Positions 45,334 to 54,848 of a DNA stretch of 64,000 bases are shown here, in pieces; the stretch's first letter is position 1; every line of letters starts with the position of its first letter. The stretch comes from Deltaproteobacteria bacterium (GTDB taxonomy: Bacteria; Myxococcota_A; UBA9160; UBA4427). The DNA lies in the NCBI GenBank assembly GCA_029261835.1, contig JAJDAO010000055.1, positions 1-64,000 on the forward strand, written 5' to 3'. A program made the translations under genes and the position numbers. The notes beneath the pieces were generated by a model. The model had not been told where the DNA came from. It saw only the letters and a program-made list of their open reading frames with translations, and searched no databases.

Positions 45334-45789
45334 ATGGCCCCTGACAAGATCCAGCAGACGGTGGACCGCATGGCGCGCGAGTGCGTCGGCAACCAGCTGC
45401 GCCTGGCCAATCGGGTGGTGACGGGCATCTACGACCGCGAGCTGCGTCCACTCAAACTCACCGCGAGTCAGCTGGTCATCCTGGCGCTCACCGCCAAGCA
45501 GGGGCAGGTCCGCCCGGTCGAGCTTGGCAAGACCCTCCACATGGATGCCTCGACGGTCAGCCGAAACGTCGAGCGGATGCGCGCCAGGGGCTGGCTCGCG
45601 CAGGTTCCGGGAGACGATGAGCGCTCGCGCCCTTTCCAGCTGACTGCCGTCGGCAAGCAGATCCTCGGCGACGCCAGCGTCGCCTGGGAGCGGGCGCAGG
45701 CCAAGACGGTCGCGCTGGTGGGAAGCGAGGGCGTGGCCCTGCTGCGCAGCATGTCGAAGAACCTGATGAAGGGGCTCCATCCCGACTGA
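45334..45789 (+). CDS. MarR-family regulator (151 aa)
   Basis: Winged helix-turn-helix: LTASQLVILALTAKQGQVRP, VELGKTLHMDASTVSRNVER and MRARGWLAQVPGDDERSRPF (the wing). Dimerisation helices flank it. The ATG at 45334 fits the promoter above, with a leader of about ten bases. The upstream in-frame ATG at 45301 would lie inside the promoter and is rejected. It is 15 bp upstream of the giant activase and probably controls it. Confidence 0.88.
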   Translation: MAPDKIQQTVDRMARECVGNQLRLANRVVTGIYDRELRPLKLTASQLVILALTAKQGQVRPVELGKTLHMDASTVSRNVERMRARGWLAQVPGDDERSRPFQLTAVGKQILGDASVAWERAQAKTVALVGSEGVALLRSMSKNLMKGLHPD

Positions 45790-45804
45790 GGAGTGAGCTA
45801 CGAG

Positions 45805-48800
45805 ATGAGTGAGATCGCGGTCAGCTCGAAGACCCCGCCCGCGGACGGGACGCGCCGGATTGCAGGCTGTGACCTGGGCAAGGCCAGCGCGAAGTTCGTC
45901 AGCGCGCGTCTGCTGCGCGATGGGCGGATCGAGATCGAGAAGGCCGAGAGCGTGGTTCACGACGGGCATCCGATGGAGGCCTTCCGAGACTGGTACCAGC
46001 GCGCAGACCTGGCCAACTGCCTCGCACTAGCGGCCACGGGCCTGCATTCCGACGAGTTGGTCTCGCCCGTGATCTCCGGCCTGCCGGAGGACGCCTGTCT
46101 GATGGCCGCCCTGCAGCAGATGCCCGAGCTGGAGGGGGCGCTGAATCTGGTCCGTATCGGCGCGCGTGGCTACGCCGTCTTGACGCGAGACGCCACGGGG
46201 CGCTTCCAGTTCCTGGAGAACGACAAGTGCTCATCCGGCACCGGCGAGACGATGGTCAAGATCGCCGGGCGCTTCGACCTCTCGATCGAGGAGGCCGATC
46301 GGCTGGCGAGTTCGGCCGCCGAGTCGATCCCCATCACGGCGCGCTGCTCGGTCTTTGCCAAGAGCGAGATGACCCATTTCGGCAACCAGGGAAGGCCGTC
46401 CGAGGCGCTGTTTCGCGGCTACTTCACGTCGATCGCAGGCTACGTCTCGGCGCTGCTGGCGCGCGCGCGCGTGGACGGCCCCGTGCTGCTGATCGGCGGC
46501 TGCACGCGGATCCGCTCCCTCACCGGTGCCCTCTGCGAGGCGCTGGGAGAAGGGGCGAGCGTTGCCCCTGACCCCTTCCACCTCGAGGCGATCGGGGCCA
46601 CCCTGCTCGCCGCAGAGCAGTGCGCATCGGGCGCTCTGGAGGCTCTCCCCGCCGATCCCGAGGAGCTGATCCGCCCCAACGAGAAGCGCTTCCGCAGCCT
46701 TCCCGCGCCCGCGCAGGCCGCCCATCGGGTCAGACGCCTGGAGGCCCGCCCGATTCCGGCCGGCGCCGAGAGCGAGCCCTCGATCCTTGGGCTCGACCTC
46801 GGCTCGACGGGAAGCAAGGCGGCCCTGACCTCGCTGGCGAGCGGCGAGATCGTGCTCGACCTGTACGACCGCACGCGCGGCAACCCCGTGGAGGCCACCC
46901 AGCGCATGATCGAGGCGGCGCTCGAGCGAGCACGACCGCAGGTCCGCGCCGTCGCCGTCACCGGCTCGGGGCGCGAGGCGGCGGCCACGGTCCTGCGTGC
47001 CGCATTCCCCGACGCCTGCGACCGCATCCTGGTGCAGAACGAAATCGTGGCCCACGCCACCGCAGCGATGCGCTGCGACGACGACGCGGGTGAAGATCTC
47101 TCGGTGGTCGAGATCGGCGGACAGGACGCCAAGTTCATCCAGATCGCCGGCGGCCAGATCGTTGAGAGCGATATGAACAAGGCCTGCAGCGCCGGGACCG
47201 GATCATTCCTCGAGGAGCAGGGGGTCTTCTTCGGGATCCGCGACGTGGAGGAGTTCACCGAGCTCGCGCAGCAGGCCAGCGCGCCGCCCGAGCTGGGGCA
47301 GATGTGCACCGTGCACGTCGCCGAGGCGGCGGCCGAGGCCAGCAACGAGGGCTTCGGGGTCCCCGACCTCTTTGGCGGCTTCCAATACTCCGTGATCCAG
47401 AACTACATCGACCGCGTGATGGGTCAGCGCACCTTCGGTCGGCGTATCTTCTTCCAGGGCAAGCCCGCCACGGGCCCCTCTCTCGCCTGGACGCTCGCGG
47501 CGGTGACGGGCCGCGAGGTGATCGTGCCGGCCAACCCGGGCGCCATGGGGGCCTGGGGAATCGGGCTCTGTGCCATCGACGAGATCGGCGCGACTCGTCT
47601 CCAGACCGCTCCGGACTTCGATCTGCGCGACGCGCTCGGTGCCAAGGTGGTCGAGCGCACTGAGTTCCAGTGCCGCGACCGAAGCTGCGCAACGCTGTGC
47701 AGTATCGAGAAGACGACGGTCGAGGTGCGCAGCGCGCGACAGGTCGTCCACTCGGGAGGGGCGTGTCCAAAGTACGAGATCTCTACGGCAACGCGCCCGA
47801 AGCTGCCGCAAGAGGCCCCGAGCGCCTTCGACGAGCGTCAACAGCTCCTGGCCCCCTACCTCAGGGATCACGAGGGCGAGCGCGTGGTGGCGCTACCCCT
47901 GGTCGGCGCCTGTCACGGCATCTTCCCCTGGCTCGTGACCTTCGTTCGCGAGCTCGGCCTCGGGGTGAGGGTGCTGAGCACTGATTCGAAGTCGCTCTCG
48001 CGCGGCGAGGAGCGCTGCTACTCCTACGACGCCTGCGCGCCGGTCAAGATCGCGCACGGAACCGCGGACAGCGATGCCGAGATGCTGCTGTTTCCCAAGA
48101 TCCTGACGCTGGATGACCGCGACGGCTGCAGTGGCCGCACTTGTCCCATGGAGCAGAGCCTCCCCGAGATGCTGAGAGAGGCGTTGCGAGCCCAGGGAAG
48201 CGCCACGGAGGTAGTGCACCCGCCGCTCTCCTTCGAGGCCGGGCTCGAGAGCGCCGAGCTGCGGCGTCAGGCCCGCGCGGCGGCGCGGGGGCTCGGGGCT
48301 CATTCACGGCGCCTGAAGTCGGCACTGCAGCGGGCGGCCGAGGCACAGCGCCGTTACGAGGCCGACCTGGCGGCGCTGGGCGAGCGCACGCTCGACTACG
48401 GGCGTCGCAACGGCATCCCCGTCGTCACCGTCTGCGGCTCGCTCCACGTCATCCACGATCGCAACGTCAACGCCGGAATCCCACGCCTGCTGCGCGACAA
48501 CGGCGTACTCGCCCTGCCGATGGACTGCTTCCCGATCCCGCCGCACGTGCACTCGATGCCGCGCATCTTCTGGGCCGAGGCGAACCGCGAGCTGAGGGCG
48601 GCGGCAGCCTGTCGCGAGCGCGGCGACAGCTATCCACTGCTCCTCACCTCCTTTGGTTGCGGACCGGGCTCCTTCACGGAGCAGATCTACGCCAAGCTCA
48701 TGGAGGGATATCCGCACACGGCGCTGGAAACCGATGCACACGGCGGCACGGCGGGATACGTGACGCGGGTCCAGGCCTTTCTGCACGCGGTGCGGCAACA

Positions 48801-50088
48801 CGACCGCGAGCCTTCACCCGTGCCCGCGCAGCGTTTGCGTCTGCTCGAACCCCTGCCCTCGGTTCCCATCGAGGAAGCCAAGAAGGGGCGCCTGGTGCTG
48901 CCGCCACTGGGTGAGCGACTCAGCCCGATGCGCGCGGCCATCTCGCGCTCCTTCGGCTTCGACGCGGTCTCTGCCGCACCGGCCACGCGAGAGACCCTGG
49001 CCCTCGCCAAGCGCGACTGCTCGGGAAAGGAGTGTGTGGCCTATCAGGTCCTCTGGGGCAGCTTCCGCAAGTACCTGGAAGAGAGCCCCGCAGACAAGCC
49101 CAGCTACCTGATGCAGACCAGCGGCCAGGGGATGTGCCGCTTCTGCCTCTATTCGATCAAGGACCAGATGTCGCTGGAGCGCATGGAGCTCGATCAACCG
49201 GTCGCCGTCGCGCACGGATTCTCGGGAGGCGAGGACGACCCCATGCTGAACTTCCGCAAGACCTTCGCCGGGACCTTGACGGAGGACATCCTGACCCAAC
49301 TCGTCGGCTATCACCGCCCGCTCGAGAAGCAACCGGGGGAGTGTGACGAGCTCTACGCGCGTTACTGCGGTGAGGCGGAAGAGCTGCTGGGCCGACCGAC
49401 CCACCGAGCAGCGGACGGCACGCCGGTGGTGGCGGCGCTGCAGGCGCTCAACCGGCGCGCCGCAGAGGAATTCGCGGAGCTTGCACGGCGAGCGCCCGCC
49501 GATCCGAACCTGCGCACGGTCTTCCTGGCTGGGGACTTCTACGTGAAGGCGGTGCCGATCGCGAACGACTTCGTGATCCGGCGCCTGAACGAGCGCGGGC
49601 TCCAGGTCGTGGTCGAGCCGATCGCGCTGATCATGGAGTACATGGTGGAGGAGCGGATCAGCGATCTCTTCGGCCTGCCCTCGAAGTGGCTTCCGAACAA
49701 GCTCGTCAAGCGTGCGATGCGGCGGATGACGCGCGATTTCTATGTGGGAGTGCAAGAACACCACCCCTGGCTGCCGATCAGCGACATCCGGGCCGTGCTC
49801 CGCTCGGCTCGGGAGTTGATCGACCGCCATCCACAGGGTGAGGCGCCGGTGATCGTAGGTTCGGTGCTCCACGGCTGGGCCGAGGGGCTCTGCGACGGCG
49901 TCGTCGCGATCAACGGCTGGGGCTGTAGCCCTGCCCTCGCCAGCGAGAGCCTGCTGCGTCACCAGCGCGACATTCCGATGCTCTTCGTCTACAGCGACGG
50001 CACACCGATCGACGAGCGCCGGCTGGGCGCATTCGCCTTCCGGCTGCGCCGCAGCCCACCGCGAGCCGCTGCAGCCCTCGCGCACTAG
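45805..50088 (+). CDS. Giant acyl-CoA dehydratase activase-related protein (1427 aa)
   Basis: Three-part protein. Residues about 20-290 and 325-605 are two ASKHA (BadF/HgdC-type) ATPase units. The first has AGCDLGKASAKFVSA and NDKCSSGTGETMVKIAGRF; the second has ILGLDLGSTGSKAAL, VEIGGQDAKFIQI and ACSAGTGSFLEEQ. Both keep a pair of Cys that in HgdC-type activases bridge a 4Fe-4S cluster between subunits. The rest (about 640-1427) matches the DUF2229 and dehydratase-component-like region with Cys motifs. This long architecture is known but uncharacterised. It should reduce a 2-hydroxyacyl-CoA dehydratase or similar enzyme by ATP-driven electron transfer. No dehydratase subunits are adjacent. 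The ATG at 45805 is preferred over the GTG at 45793. Confidence 0.87.
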   Translation: MSEIAVSSKTPPADGTRRIAGCDLGKASAKFVSARLLRDGRIEIEKAESVVHDGHPMEAFRDWYQRADLANCLALAATGLHSDELVSPVISGLPEDACLMAALQQMPELEGALNLVRIGARGYAVLTRDATGRFQFLENDKCSSGTGETMVKIAGRFDLSIEEADRLASSAAESIPITARCSVFAKSEMTHFGNQGRPSEALFRGYFTSIAGYVSALLARARVDGPVLLIGGCTRIRSLTGALCEALGEGASVAPDPFHLEAIGATLLAAEQCASGALEALPADPEELIRPNEKRFRSLPAPAQAAHRVRRLEARPIPAGAESEPSILGLDLGSTGSKAALTSLASGEIVLDLYDRTRGNPVEATQRMIEAALERARPQVRAVAVTGSGREAAATVLRAAFPDACDRILVQNEIVAHATAAMRCDDDAGEDLSVVEIGGQDAKFIQIAGGQIVESDMNKACSAGTGSFLEEQGVFFGIRDVEEFTELAQQASAPPELGQMCTVHVAEAAAEASNEGFGVPDLFGGFQYSVIQNYIDRVMGQRTFGRRIFFQGKPATGPSLAWTLAAVTGREVIVPANPGAMGAWGIGLCAIDEIGATRLQTAPDFDLRDALGAKVVERTEFQCRDRSCATLCSIEKTTVEVRSARQVVHSGGACPKYEISTATRPKLPQEAPSAFDERQQLLAPYLRDHEGERVVALPLVGACHGIFPWLVTFVRELGLGVRVLSTDSKSLSRGEERCYSYDACAPVKIAHGTADSDAEMLLFPKILTLDDRDGCSGRTCPMEQSLPEMLREALRAQGSATEVVHPPLSFEAGLESAELRRQARAAARGLGAHSRRLKSALQRAAEAQRRYEADLAALGERTLDYGRRNGIPVVTVCGSLHVIHDRNVNAGIPRLLRDNGVLALPMDCFPIPPHVHSMPRIFWAEANRELRAAAACRERGDSYPLLLTSFGCGPGSFTEQIYAKLMEGYPHTALETDAHGGTAGYVTRVQAFLHAVRQHDREPSPVPAQRLRLLEPLPSVPIEEAKKGRLVLPPLGERLSPMRAAISRSFGFDAVSAAPATRETLALAKRDCSGKECVAYQVLWGSFRKYLEESPADKPSYLMQTSGQGMCRFCLYSIKDQMSLERMELDQPVAVAHGFSGGEDDPMLNFRKTFAGTLTEDILTQLVGYHRPLEKQPGECDELYARYCGEAEELLGRPTHRAADGTPVVAALQALNRRAAEEFAELARRAPADPNLRTVFLAGDFYVKAVPIANDFVIRRLNERGLQVVVEPIALIMEYMVEERISDLFGLPSKWLPNKLVKRAMRRMTRDFYVGVQEHHPWLPISDIRAVLRSARELIDRHPQGEAPVIVGSVLHGWAEGLCDGVVAINGWGCSPALASESLLRHQRDIPMLFVYSDGTPIDERRLGAFAFRLRRSPPRAAAALAH

Positions 50089-50167
50089 TCCTGTCCAGCA
50101 TCACGGGCGGCAGCGAACCGAGTCTTCGGCGCCGGGCCCCATAATGGGCTTCGCTTCTTCGTGACAG

Positions 50168-50196
50168 TTGACATCTGAGGCGTGTCCGGTTTAAGA
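50168..50196 (+). promoter_or_regulatory. Sigma-70-type promoter of the histidine kinase gene
   Basis: TTGACA (50168-50173), 17-bp spacer, TTAAGA (50191-50196). Transcription would start near 50203, so the mRNA would be almost leaderless. Confidence 0.6.
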
Positions 50197-50204
50197 ATCG
50201 GGGC

Positions 50205-51749
50205 ATGACCCGGGCAGCCTCGCGGGAGCCAGCGACGGGTCGGCTTCGAGGGCCGCAACGCGAGAAGCTCGCCCTCGCTGCGTTTGTGCTCTTTGCGGGG
50301 TTGCTCGCCGGCTGGGCGGTCGCGATCAGCGGCCACATCGGCGTCCTCACGCTTCTCGTGATCCCCGCGCTGTCTATGGCCTTCTTCTACCCGCGCAGGG
50401 TCACCTACGCGTCCTTCGCAATCGGCGTGCCGCTTGCGGTGGTCATCGCCTATGGCGTGGAGCCGAACTTTCCCGCCACCCTGTTTCGGATCTTCGGCCT
50501 GGGCGCCGGATCGCTTGGCGTCCTGGAGTTCATTCATCGTACCGTCTCCGACAGAGACGCGGAGCAGAGCGCGCGCCGTGAGAGCGAAGAGCGCTTCCAC
50601 GCGCTCACGCAGCATCGGCTCGACCTGGTGTCCGAGGCAACGCAAGGGGGGACGATCACCTACGCGAGTCCCAATCACGAGTTCGTCACGGGCTTTACGC
50701 CGCAAGAGCTGGTCGGTCGGCCGCTCACCGAGACCATCTATCGCGGAGACTGGCGCCTGATCGCGGAGCGGATTCCGCTCGAGAACCAGTCGCCGCTGGC
50801 TCTGGCGCCGATCCGGATTCGCGCGGTGTGCAAGGACGGGAGCTTGCGCTGGATCGAGGGGAGAATCCAGCGCTACGAGCGCGCCGATGGAGAACAGCGT
50901 TTTCTGTGTGTCAGTCGTGACATCGGCGAACAGAAGCAGGCGCAAGACGAGCTGCTGGCACACCGCGAGCAGCTCGAAGGATTGGTGACGGAGCGGACCC
51001 GCGAGCTAACGGAATCCCAGGATCGGCTCCGCCTGTCGGAGCGCTTGGCCTCGATGGGGACACTGGCCGCCGGCATCGCCCACCAGATCAATAACCCGGT
51101 CGGCTCGATCCTGGCTGGGGCTCAGTACGCACTCATGTGCGAAAACGACGAAGACGAGCGCGAGGTGTGGAAACGGGCGCTCGAAGACAACGTCGCGCAG
51201 GCGGCGCGGTGCGGCGAAATCGTTCGCTCAGTCCTGCAGTTCTCGCGAGACGAGCCGCATCACAAGCGCCCTGTCGACCTGAACGAAATCCTGCGGCGGG
51301 CCGGTGAACAGGCGGTCCCCGCCGCTTCGAGGCGCTCTTGCCACATTCGCCTCGAGCTCGACGAGCGTCCACTGCCGGTTCTCATGAGCGCCATCGAGAT
51401 GGAGCAGGTCTTCGTCAACCTGCTCAACAATGCGATCGAGTCGCGCAACGAGGGTGCCAAGGTCCAGCTGCGGAGCGGGCGGAGCGAGGGCCTGGCTCAT
51501 GTCGAGGTTTGCGACGACGGTCGGGGTATCTCCGACGAGCACGGCAAGCGGATATTCGATCCCTTCTTCACGACGCGCCTCGACGAGGGGGGAACGGGGC
51601 TCGGCCTGAGCGTGGCTCACGGGCTGATCGAAGAGCACCGGGGGAAGATTCGCGCAGACAGCAAGCCGGGCGAGGGAACTGCCATCGTCGTCGAGTTTCC
51701 GCTCGCCGAGGAGCGTGCTCTAGACGGCCGTGCCGGATCCGGGATCTGA
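50205..51749 (+). CDS. Membrane PAS sensor histidine kinase (514 aa)
   Basis: Two to three N-terminal membrane spans (LALAAFVLFAGLLAGWAVAI, IGVLTLLVIPALSMAFFY, FAIGVPLAVVIAYGVE) are followed by a PAS domain with PAC motif (about 125-250, ITYASPNHEFVTGFTPQELV). A coiled segment leads to the kinase core: H-box MGTLAAGIAHQINNPVGSIL, N-box EQVFVNLLNNAIESRNEG, G1 VEVCDDGRGIS, F-box IFDPFFTT and G2 GGTGLGLSVAHGLI. The phosphoacceptor is the His in AHQINNP. No response regulator is adjacent, so it is an orphan kinase. A strong promoter places +1 at the start codon. Confidence 0.88.
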   Translation: MTRAASREPATGRLRGPQREKLALAAFVLFAGLLAGWAVAISGHIGVLTLLVIPALSMAFFYPRRVTYASFAIGVPLAVVIAYGVEPNFPATLFRIFGLGAGSLGVLEFIHRTVSDRDAEQSARRESEERFHALTQHRLDLVSEATQGGTITYASPNHEFVTGFTPQELVGRPLTETIYRGDWRLIAERIPLENQSPLALAPIRIRAVCKDGSLRWIEGRIQRYERADGEQRFLCVSRDIGEQKQAQDELLAHREQLEGLVTERTRELTESQDRLRLSERLASMGTLAAGIAHQINNPVGSILAGAQYALMCENDEDEREVWKRALEDNVAQAARCGEIVRSVLQFSRDEPHHKRPVDLNEILRRAGEQAVPAASRRSCHIRLELDERPLPVLMSAIEMEQVFVNLLNNAIESRNEGAKVQLRSGRSEGLAHVEVCDDGRGISDEHGKRIFDPFFTTRLDEGGTGLGLSVAHGLIEEHRGKIRADSKPGEGTAIVVEFPLAEERALDGRAGSGI

Positions 51750-51810
51750 GATAGACCTATCTGGGCACTCGACGGCTCTTGGTGTGGTCGCTCCAGAAAC
51801 GACACCCTGA

Positions 51811-52281
51811 CTAGTCGTGGATCTGCTCGGCGAGGTACTGCTCCTTGCCGACCTCCTCGACGAGGTGGAGCTGAGCCTCGAGCCAGTCGATGTGCTCCTC
51901 TTCATCGGTCAGGATCCGCTCGAAGAGATCGCGGCTGCCGTTGTCGGCCTTCTCCCGGCAGAGCGCAACCGCCTTGTTGAGGCGTGCCACCGCGTCGAGC
52001 TCGAGATCGAGATCGAGCTTGTGCTGCTCCACCACGTTCTCCCCCACCCGGACTGGATTGAGGCGCTGCATATTGGGCGTGGCGTCGAAGTAGAGAATCC
52101 GCTCGATCACTTCATCGGCGTGCTTCATCTCCTCGATCGCCTCCTCACGCGAGTGCTTGGCGAGCCGCTGGTAGCCCCAGTTCGCGCACATCTTGGAATG
52201 GATGAAGTACTGGTTGATGGCCGTGAGCTCGGCGGTGAGCACCTCGTTGAGGGCTTCGATGATCTGCGGGTCGCCTTGCAC
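51811..52281 (-). CDS. bfr: Bacterioferritin
   Basis: Iron storage protein of 156 residues, normal for the family. Ferroxidase ligands are visible as Glu in LTAELTAINQYFIH, EEMKHADEVIERILYFD (Glu, His) and LTDEEEHIDWLEAQL (Glu, His). The haem-ligand Met lies in TPNMQRLNP. The GTG start has AAGGAGAT four bases upstream. bfd lies 108 bp upstream on the same strand, so storage and release are encoded together. Confidence 0.95.
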   Translation of the reverse strand: MQGDPQIIEALNEVLTAELTAINQYFIHSKMCANWGYQRLAKHSREEAIEEMKHADEVIERILYFDATPNMQRLNPVRVGENVVEQHKLDLDLELDAVARLNKAVALCREKADNGSRDLFERILTDEEEHIDWLEAQLHLVEEVGKEQYLAEQIHD

Positions 52282-52389
52282 GGGTATCTCCTTCCGTATC
52301 GGACTCTCGCGGGCACAGCCGCAAAGGAATGGCTTGTTAGCTCAGGCGATCCGAGCCAGCCAACCAGCCCGGACTCGAAGGCCGCAAGG

Positions 52390-52593
52390 CTATGGGGCGG
52401 CGGCGAGTTCGAGCCGCAGAGGGATCGGCTCCCTGCACTCCTCGTCGAGGATCTGATCGATCAGAGGGCGGCAGCCGCCGCAGCCAACTCCGGCACCGCA
52501 GCGGCGCGCCAGCTCGCTGGGGGAATCGGCGCCCTCGCGCACCCGGCGGCGCAGCTCTCGGTCGTTGATACCTTGGCAGTGGCAGACAATCAT
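52390..52593 (-). CDS. bfd: Bacterioferritin-associated ferredoxin
   Basis: A 67-residue [2Fe-2S] protein: MIVCHCQGINDRELRRRV and GAGVGCGGCRPLIDQ give the CxC plus CxxC ligand set of Bfd. It reduces bacterioferritin to release iron. It is in the same direction as bfr. A 29-bp imperfect dyad lies upstream (52622-52650). The ATG at 52593 fits the family start exactly. Confidence 0.92.
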   Translation of the reverse strand: MIVCHCQGINDRELRRRVREGADSPSELARRCGAGVGCGGCRPLIDQILDEECREPIPLRLELAAAP

Positions 52594-52621
52594 CGCTAAG
52601 TCCCTTCAAGAGTGAGGAAAT

Positions 52622-52650
52622 TAGCATTCCGAAAACGACTTTCAATGCTA
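52622..52650. promoter_or_regulatory. Imperfect 29-bp dyad upstream of bfd
   Basis: TAGCATT (52622-52628) and AATGCTA (52644-52650) are exact inverted repeats. Between them lie GAAA and TTTC. Its AT-rich character and position suggest an iron-responsive (Fur-like) operator, but it is not a clean Fur box. Confidence 0.45.
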
Positions 52651-52758
52651 TGAAAACAGGACCCGCGGGGCGCCGCGACATGAGTCCTCCGGTCCAACCA
52701 GAGCGAGAATCCGTTTCGGAGTCGATCCACAAGAACGCGGCTGCTTGCTCCCTGCGAG

Positions 52759-53964
52759 CTATAACTCCCCCGCCGGACCGGGTTTGTCCACGGCGATGTC
52801 TGCCCGCAGGTCTTGTTCCAACAGTTCGAGCATGCGCGCCTTGTGCGGAGTCATGTACTCCTCCTCAGAGAAGCTGGAGACTTCGTAGGCGCCGGTCCAA
52901 TAGCTCCCCTCGGCGTCGCGCATGCGCAGGCGATCGGGGTACGCCCCATCCAGGAACAGGTAGCCGCGCAGGTTGCGCAGCTCGTAGGGCCCAGGCGATC
53001 CGAGATCGAGCAAGAGCAGGCCAAAGAACTCGAGCGGGACCCACTGCCATCCCGCCTCGAGCTGGCCCTTGAAGCTTGCGAAGGCCAGCGGCGCGCCGGC
53101 GGAGCTGAACAGGTTTGCGTCGAAACGATAGAAGCCGGGCGTGCCCACCTCGACACCCGCCCCGACGACCAGACTTCCATTGACCAGCACATCGCTGTAG
53201 CGGCCCGCGAAGCGAGCTGGAATCGCATTCACCGGCGTCGAAAAGATGCGCAGGCCCGCATCCTGGAGCTTGCCGGGCTCGTACTCGAACTCGACCGAGA
53301 GCTGGATGGGCCCGTGGTGCGTCGGGAAAAGGTCTTCGAGCCGCAACTCGGTCTGGTACTTGCCGCCGCGCGCCCGGAAGACCAGATCCTCGCCATCGCC
53401 CACGACGCCGCTCGCCCCCTCGGCCAACGCCCGGCCGCGCGTGATGGTAACGGGAGCGAGCGCGCCACCGCGCCTCACTGAGAGCGTCGCCGTCACGACG
53501 TCATCGCCCTCGTAGAAGTAGTGGTCCGCATCGAAGAGGAAGCTGACCATGCCCTGCGCGCCGCGGTCAGCCGTATCGCCGATGGGGCGGAATGATTCGT
53601 AGCGGCGGTTCGGCTCGAGGAGATCGATCGCGCTGGCATGCAGGACACCCGAATGGGGCGAGTAGCGAGTTCGCTCGCGGTAGTCGGCAATCGGGTCGTC
53701 GGGGGGCGCGGGCGGCACACCGGGGCGCCCGGGCGGCGGCGCTGGAGAGGAGGGGGACGGCGGCGGAGCCCCGACTTGTGCGGCGGCTTCAGTCGGCGGT
53801 GCCTGCTCTTCGCGAGAAGGCACCGCCGACTGTGACACGATAAGCCCTTTCAGAGTCAAGGCCAGGAGCAGGACCAGGACACCACTGCCGAGCCAAGCGA
53901 GCCAGCGCCTGCGCGACGGACCGCGTGTCGGTCCCGGTGACTTCTGTTCCCGGTCAAGGCTCAC
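52759..53964 (-). CDS. Membrane-anchored beta-rich protein with Pro-rich stalk (401 aa)
   Basis: A GTG at 53964 shares its G with the TAG of the upstream gene. The cytoplasmic basic N-terminus is followed by one span (LAWLGSGVLVLLLALTLKGL), then a Pro-rich stalk (about 50-95, SPSSPAPPPGRPGVPPAPPD) and a large strand-rich periplasmic or extracellular region (VTATLSVRRGGALAPVTITR, IQLSVEFEYEPGKL, LFSSAGAPLAFASFKG). The C-terminus is helical. I do not recognise a family. The beta-sandwich character suggests an adhesion or envelope-assembly role. It is made with the somatomedin-B-like secreted protein. Confidence 0.6.
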   Translation of the reverse strand: MSLDREQKSPGPTRGPSRRRWLAWLGSGVLVLLLALTLKGLIVSQSAVPSREEQAPPTEAAAQVGAPPPSPSSPAPPPGRPGVPPAPPDDPIADYRERTRYSPHSGVLHASAIDLLEPNRRYESFRPIGDTADRGAQGMVSFLFDADHYFYEGDDVVTATLSVRRGGALAPVTITRGRALAEGASGVVGDGEDLVFRARGGKYQTELRLEDLFPTHHGPIQLSVEFEYEPGKLQDAGLRIFSTPVNAIPARFAGRYSDVLVNGSLVVGAGVEVGTPGFYRFDANLFSSAGAPLAFASFKGQLEAGWQWVPLEFFGLLLLDLGSPGPYELRNLRGYLFLDGAYPDRLRMRDAEGSYWTGAYEVSSFSEEEYMTPHKARMLELLEQDLRADIAVDKPGPAGEL

Positions 53965-54848
53965 TACCAGCCCATGTTGCTGATGAACTTCGTCTTCATC
54001 TCGTAGTGGTCGCGGTTGTACCCGGTGCAGGTCCAGGCCGCAACGTGGTTCGTCCACTTGGGCGACCTGCACATACTGCTCGTGCTGACCGTGCTCGTCA
54101 CGCCTCCGGCCGAGTGATAGGCCACCGCGCCATCGTCTTCGCCCGGCAACAGCCACGAGGAGTACCACCAGCCGTCGTAGCCACCAATGCGATAGGTCGT
54201 ATTGCCGTTCGTGTCGTTGTGGTTGTAGGCGTTGCGTGTCTCACTGGTGCCGAGGTGTCCCGAGTAGTCGCAGGGGCCGAAGATATCGGCGAGGAAGTTT
54301 CCGGAAAGCTCGCTACCACCGCCGGCGCCCGCCGAAGTCCCCACCCAGGCGATGTTCCAGTTCGTGCTCTCGTTGGCGAGGCGATGTCCGACGACCGCGT
54401 CACCGCCGCTGTAGTTGAGCACGTAGCAGAGGTTCGAGCCGGTGCAGCACTGGTCGAGATAGATACCGGCCGTGTAGCTGCCATCCGAGAGACCGCTGTG
54501 ATTGGTCTGCACGGCCTTCACGTCGATGCTGGTATAGCCAGACTTGTTGGCGAGCTGATCATTCCAACCCTGCGAGCACATGCCGCCGACGTGGAGGATG
54601 TAGCGGCCACCGGAATTCGGCGTGCAGCCGGTCACGTTCTGACACACAGGAGCGTAGTCCGCGCAGCAATCACCGTACGACGTGCAAGCAGAATCGCAAT
54701 AGCAGTTGTTTGCGTTGTTTCCACCGCCGTATCCGCCGCAGGCGTTCACGCACGTTCCAGCGTCGTCCCCACCGACACCTGCCGCGGCCGAACCGGCTAT
54801 CAATGACATGGACAGAACAAGAAGCAGCCCCCCGATCCAACTTCGCAT
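53964..54848 (-). CDS. Secreted protein with somatomedin-B-like domain and hydrolase-like region (294 aa)
   Basis: The ATG at 54848 has GGGGGAAAGCG upstream and starts a signal peptide (LLLVLSMSLIAGSAAAG). Residues about 32-70 hold NNCYCDSACTSYGDCCADY, the CxCDxxCxxxGDCCxDY signature of somatomedin-B domains, common in animals and rare in bacteria. The rest has GGRYILHVGGM near its beginning and CYVLNYSGGDAVVGH in the middle, which recalls a nucleophile elbow of an alpha/beta-hydrolase although the Gly-x-Ser-x-Gly spacing is off. Many Cys and Asn/Gly/Trp residues suggest a disulfide-stabilised extracellular enzyme or adhesin. Confidence 0.7.
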   Translation of the reverse strand: MRSWIGGLLLVLSMSLIAGSAAAGVGGDDAGTCVNACGGYGGGNNANNCYCDSACTSYGDCCADYAPVCQNVTGCTPNSGGRYILHVGGMCSQGWNDQLANKSGYTSIDVKAVQTNHSGLSDGSYTAGIYLDQCCTGSNLCYVLNYSGGDAVVGHRLANESTNWNIAWVGTSAGAGGGSELSGNFLADIFGPCDYSGHLGTSETRNAYNHNDTNGNTTYRIGGYDGWWYSSWLLPGEDDGAVAYHSAGGVTSTVSTSSMCRSPKWTNHVAAWTCTGYNRDHYEMKTKFISNMGW

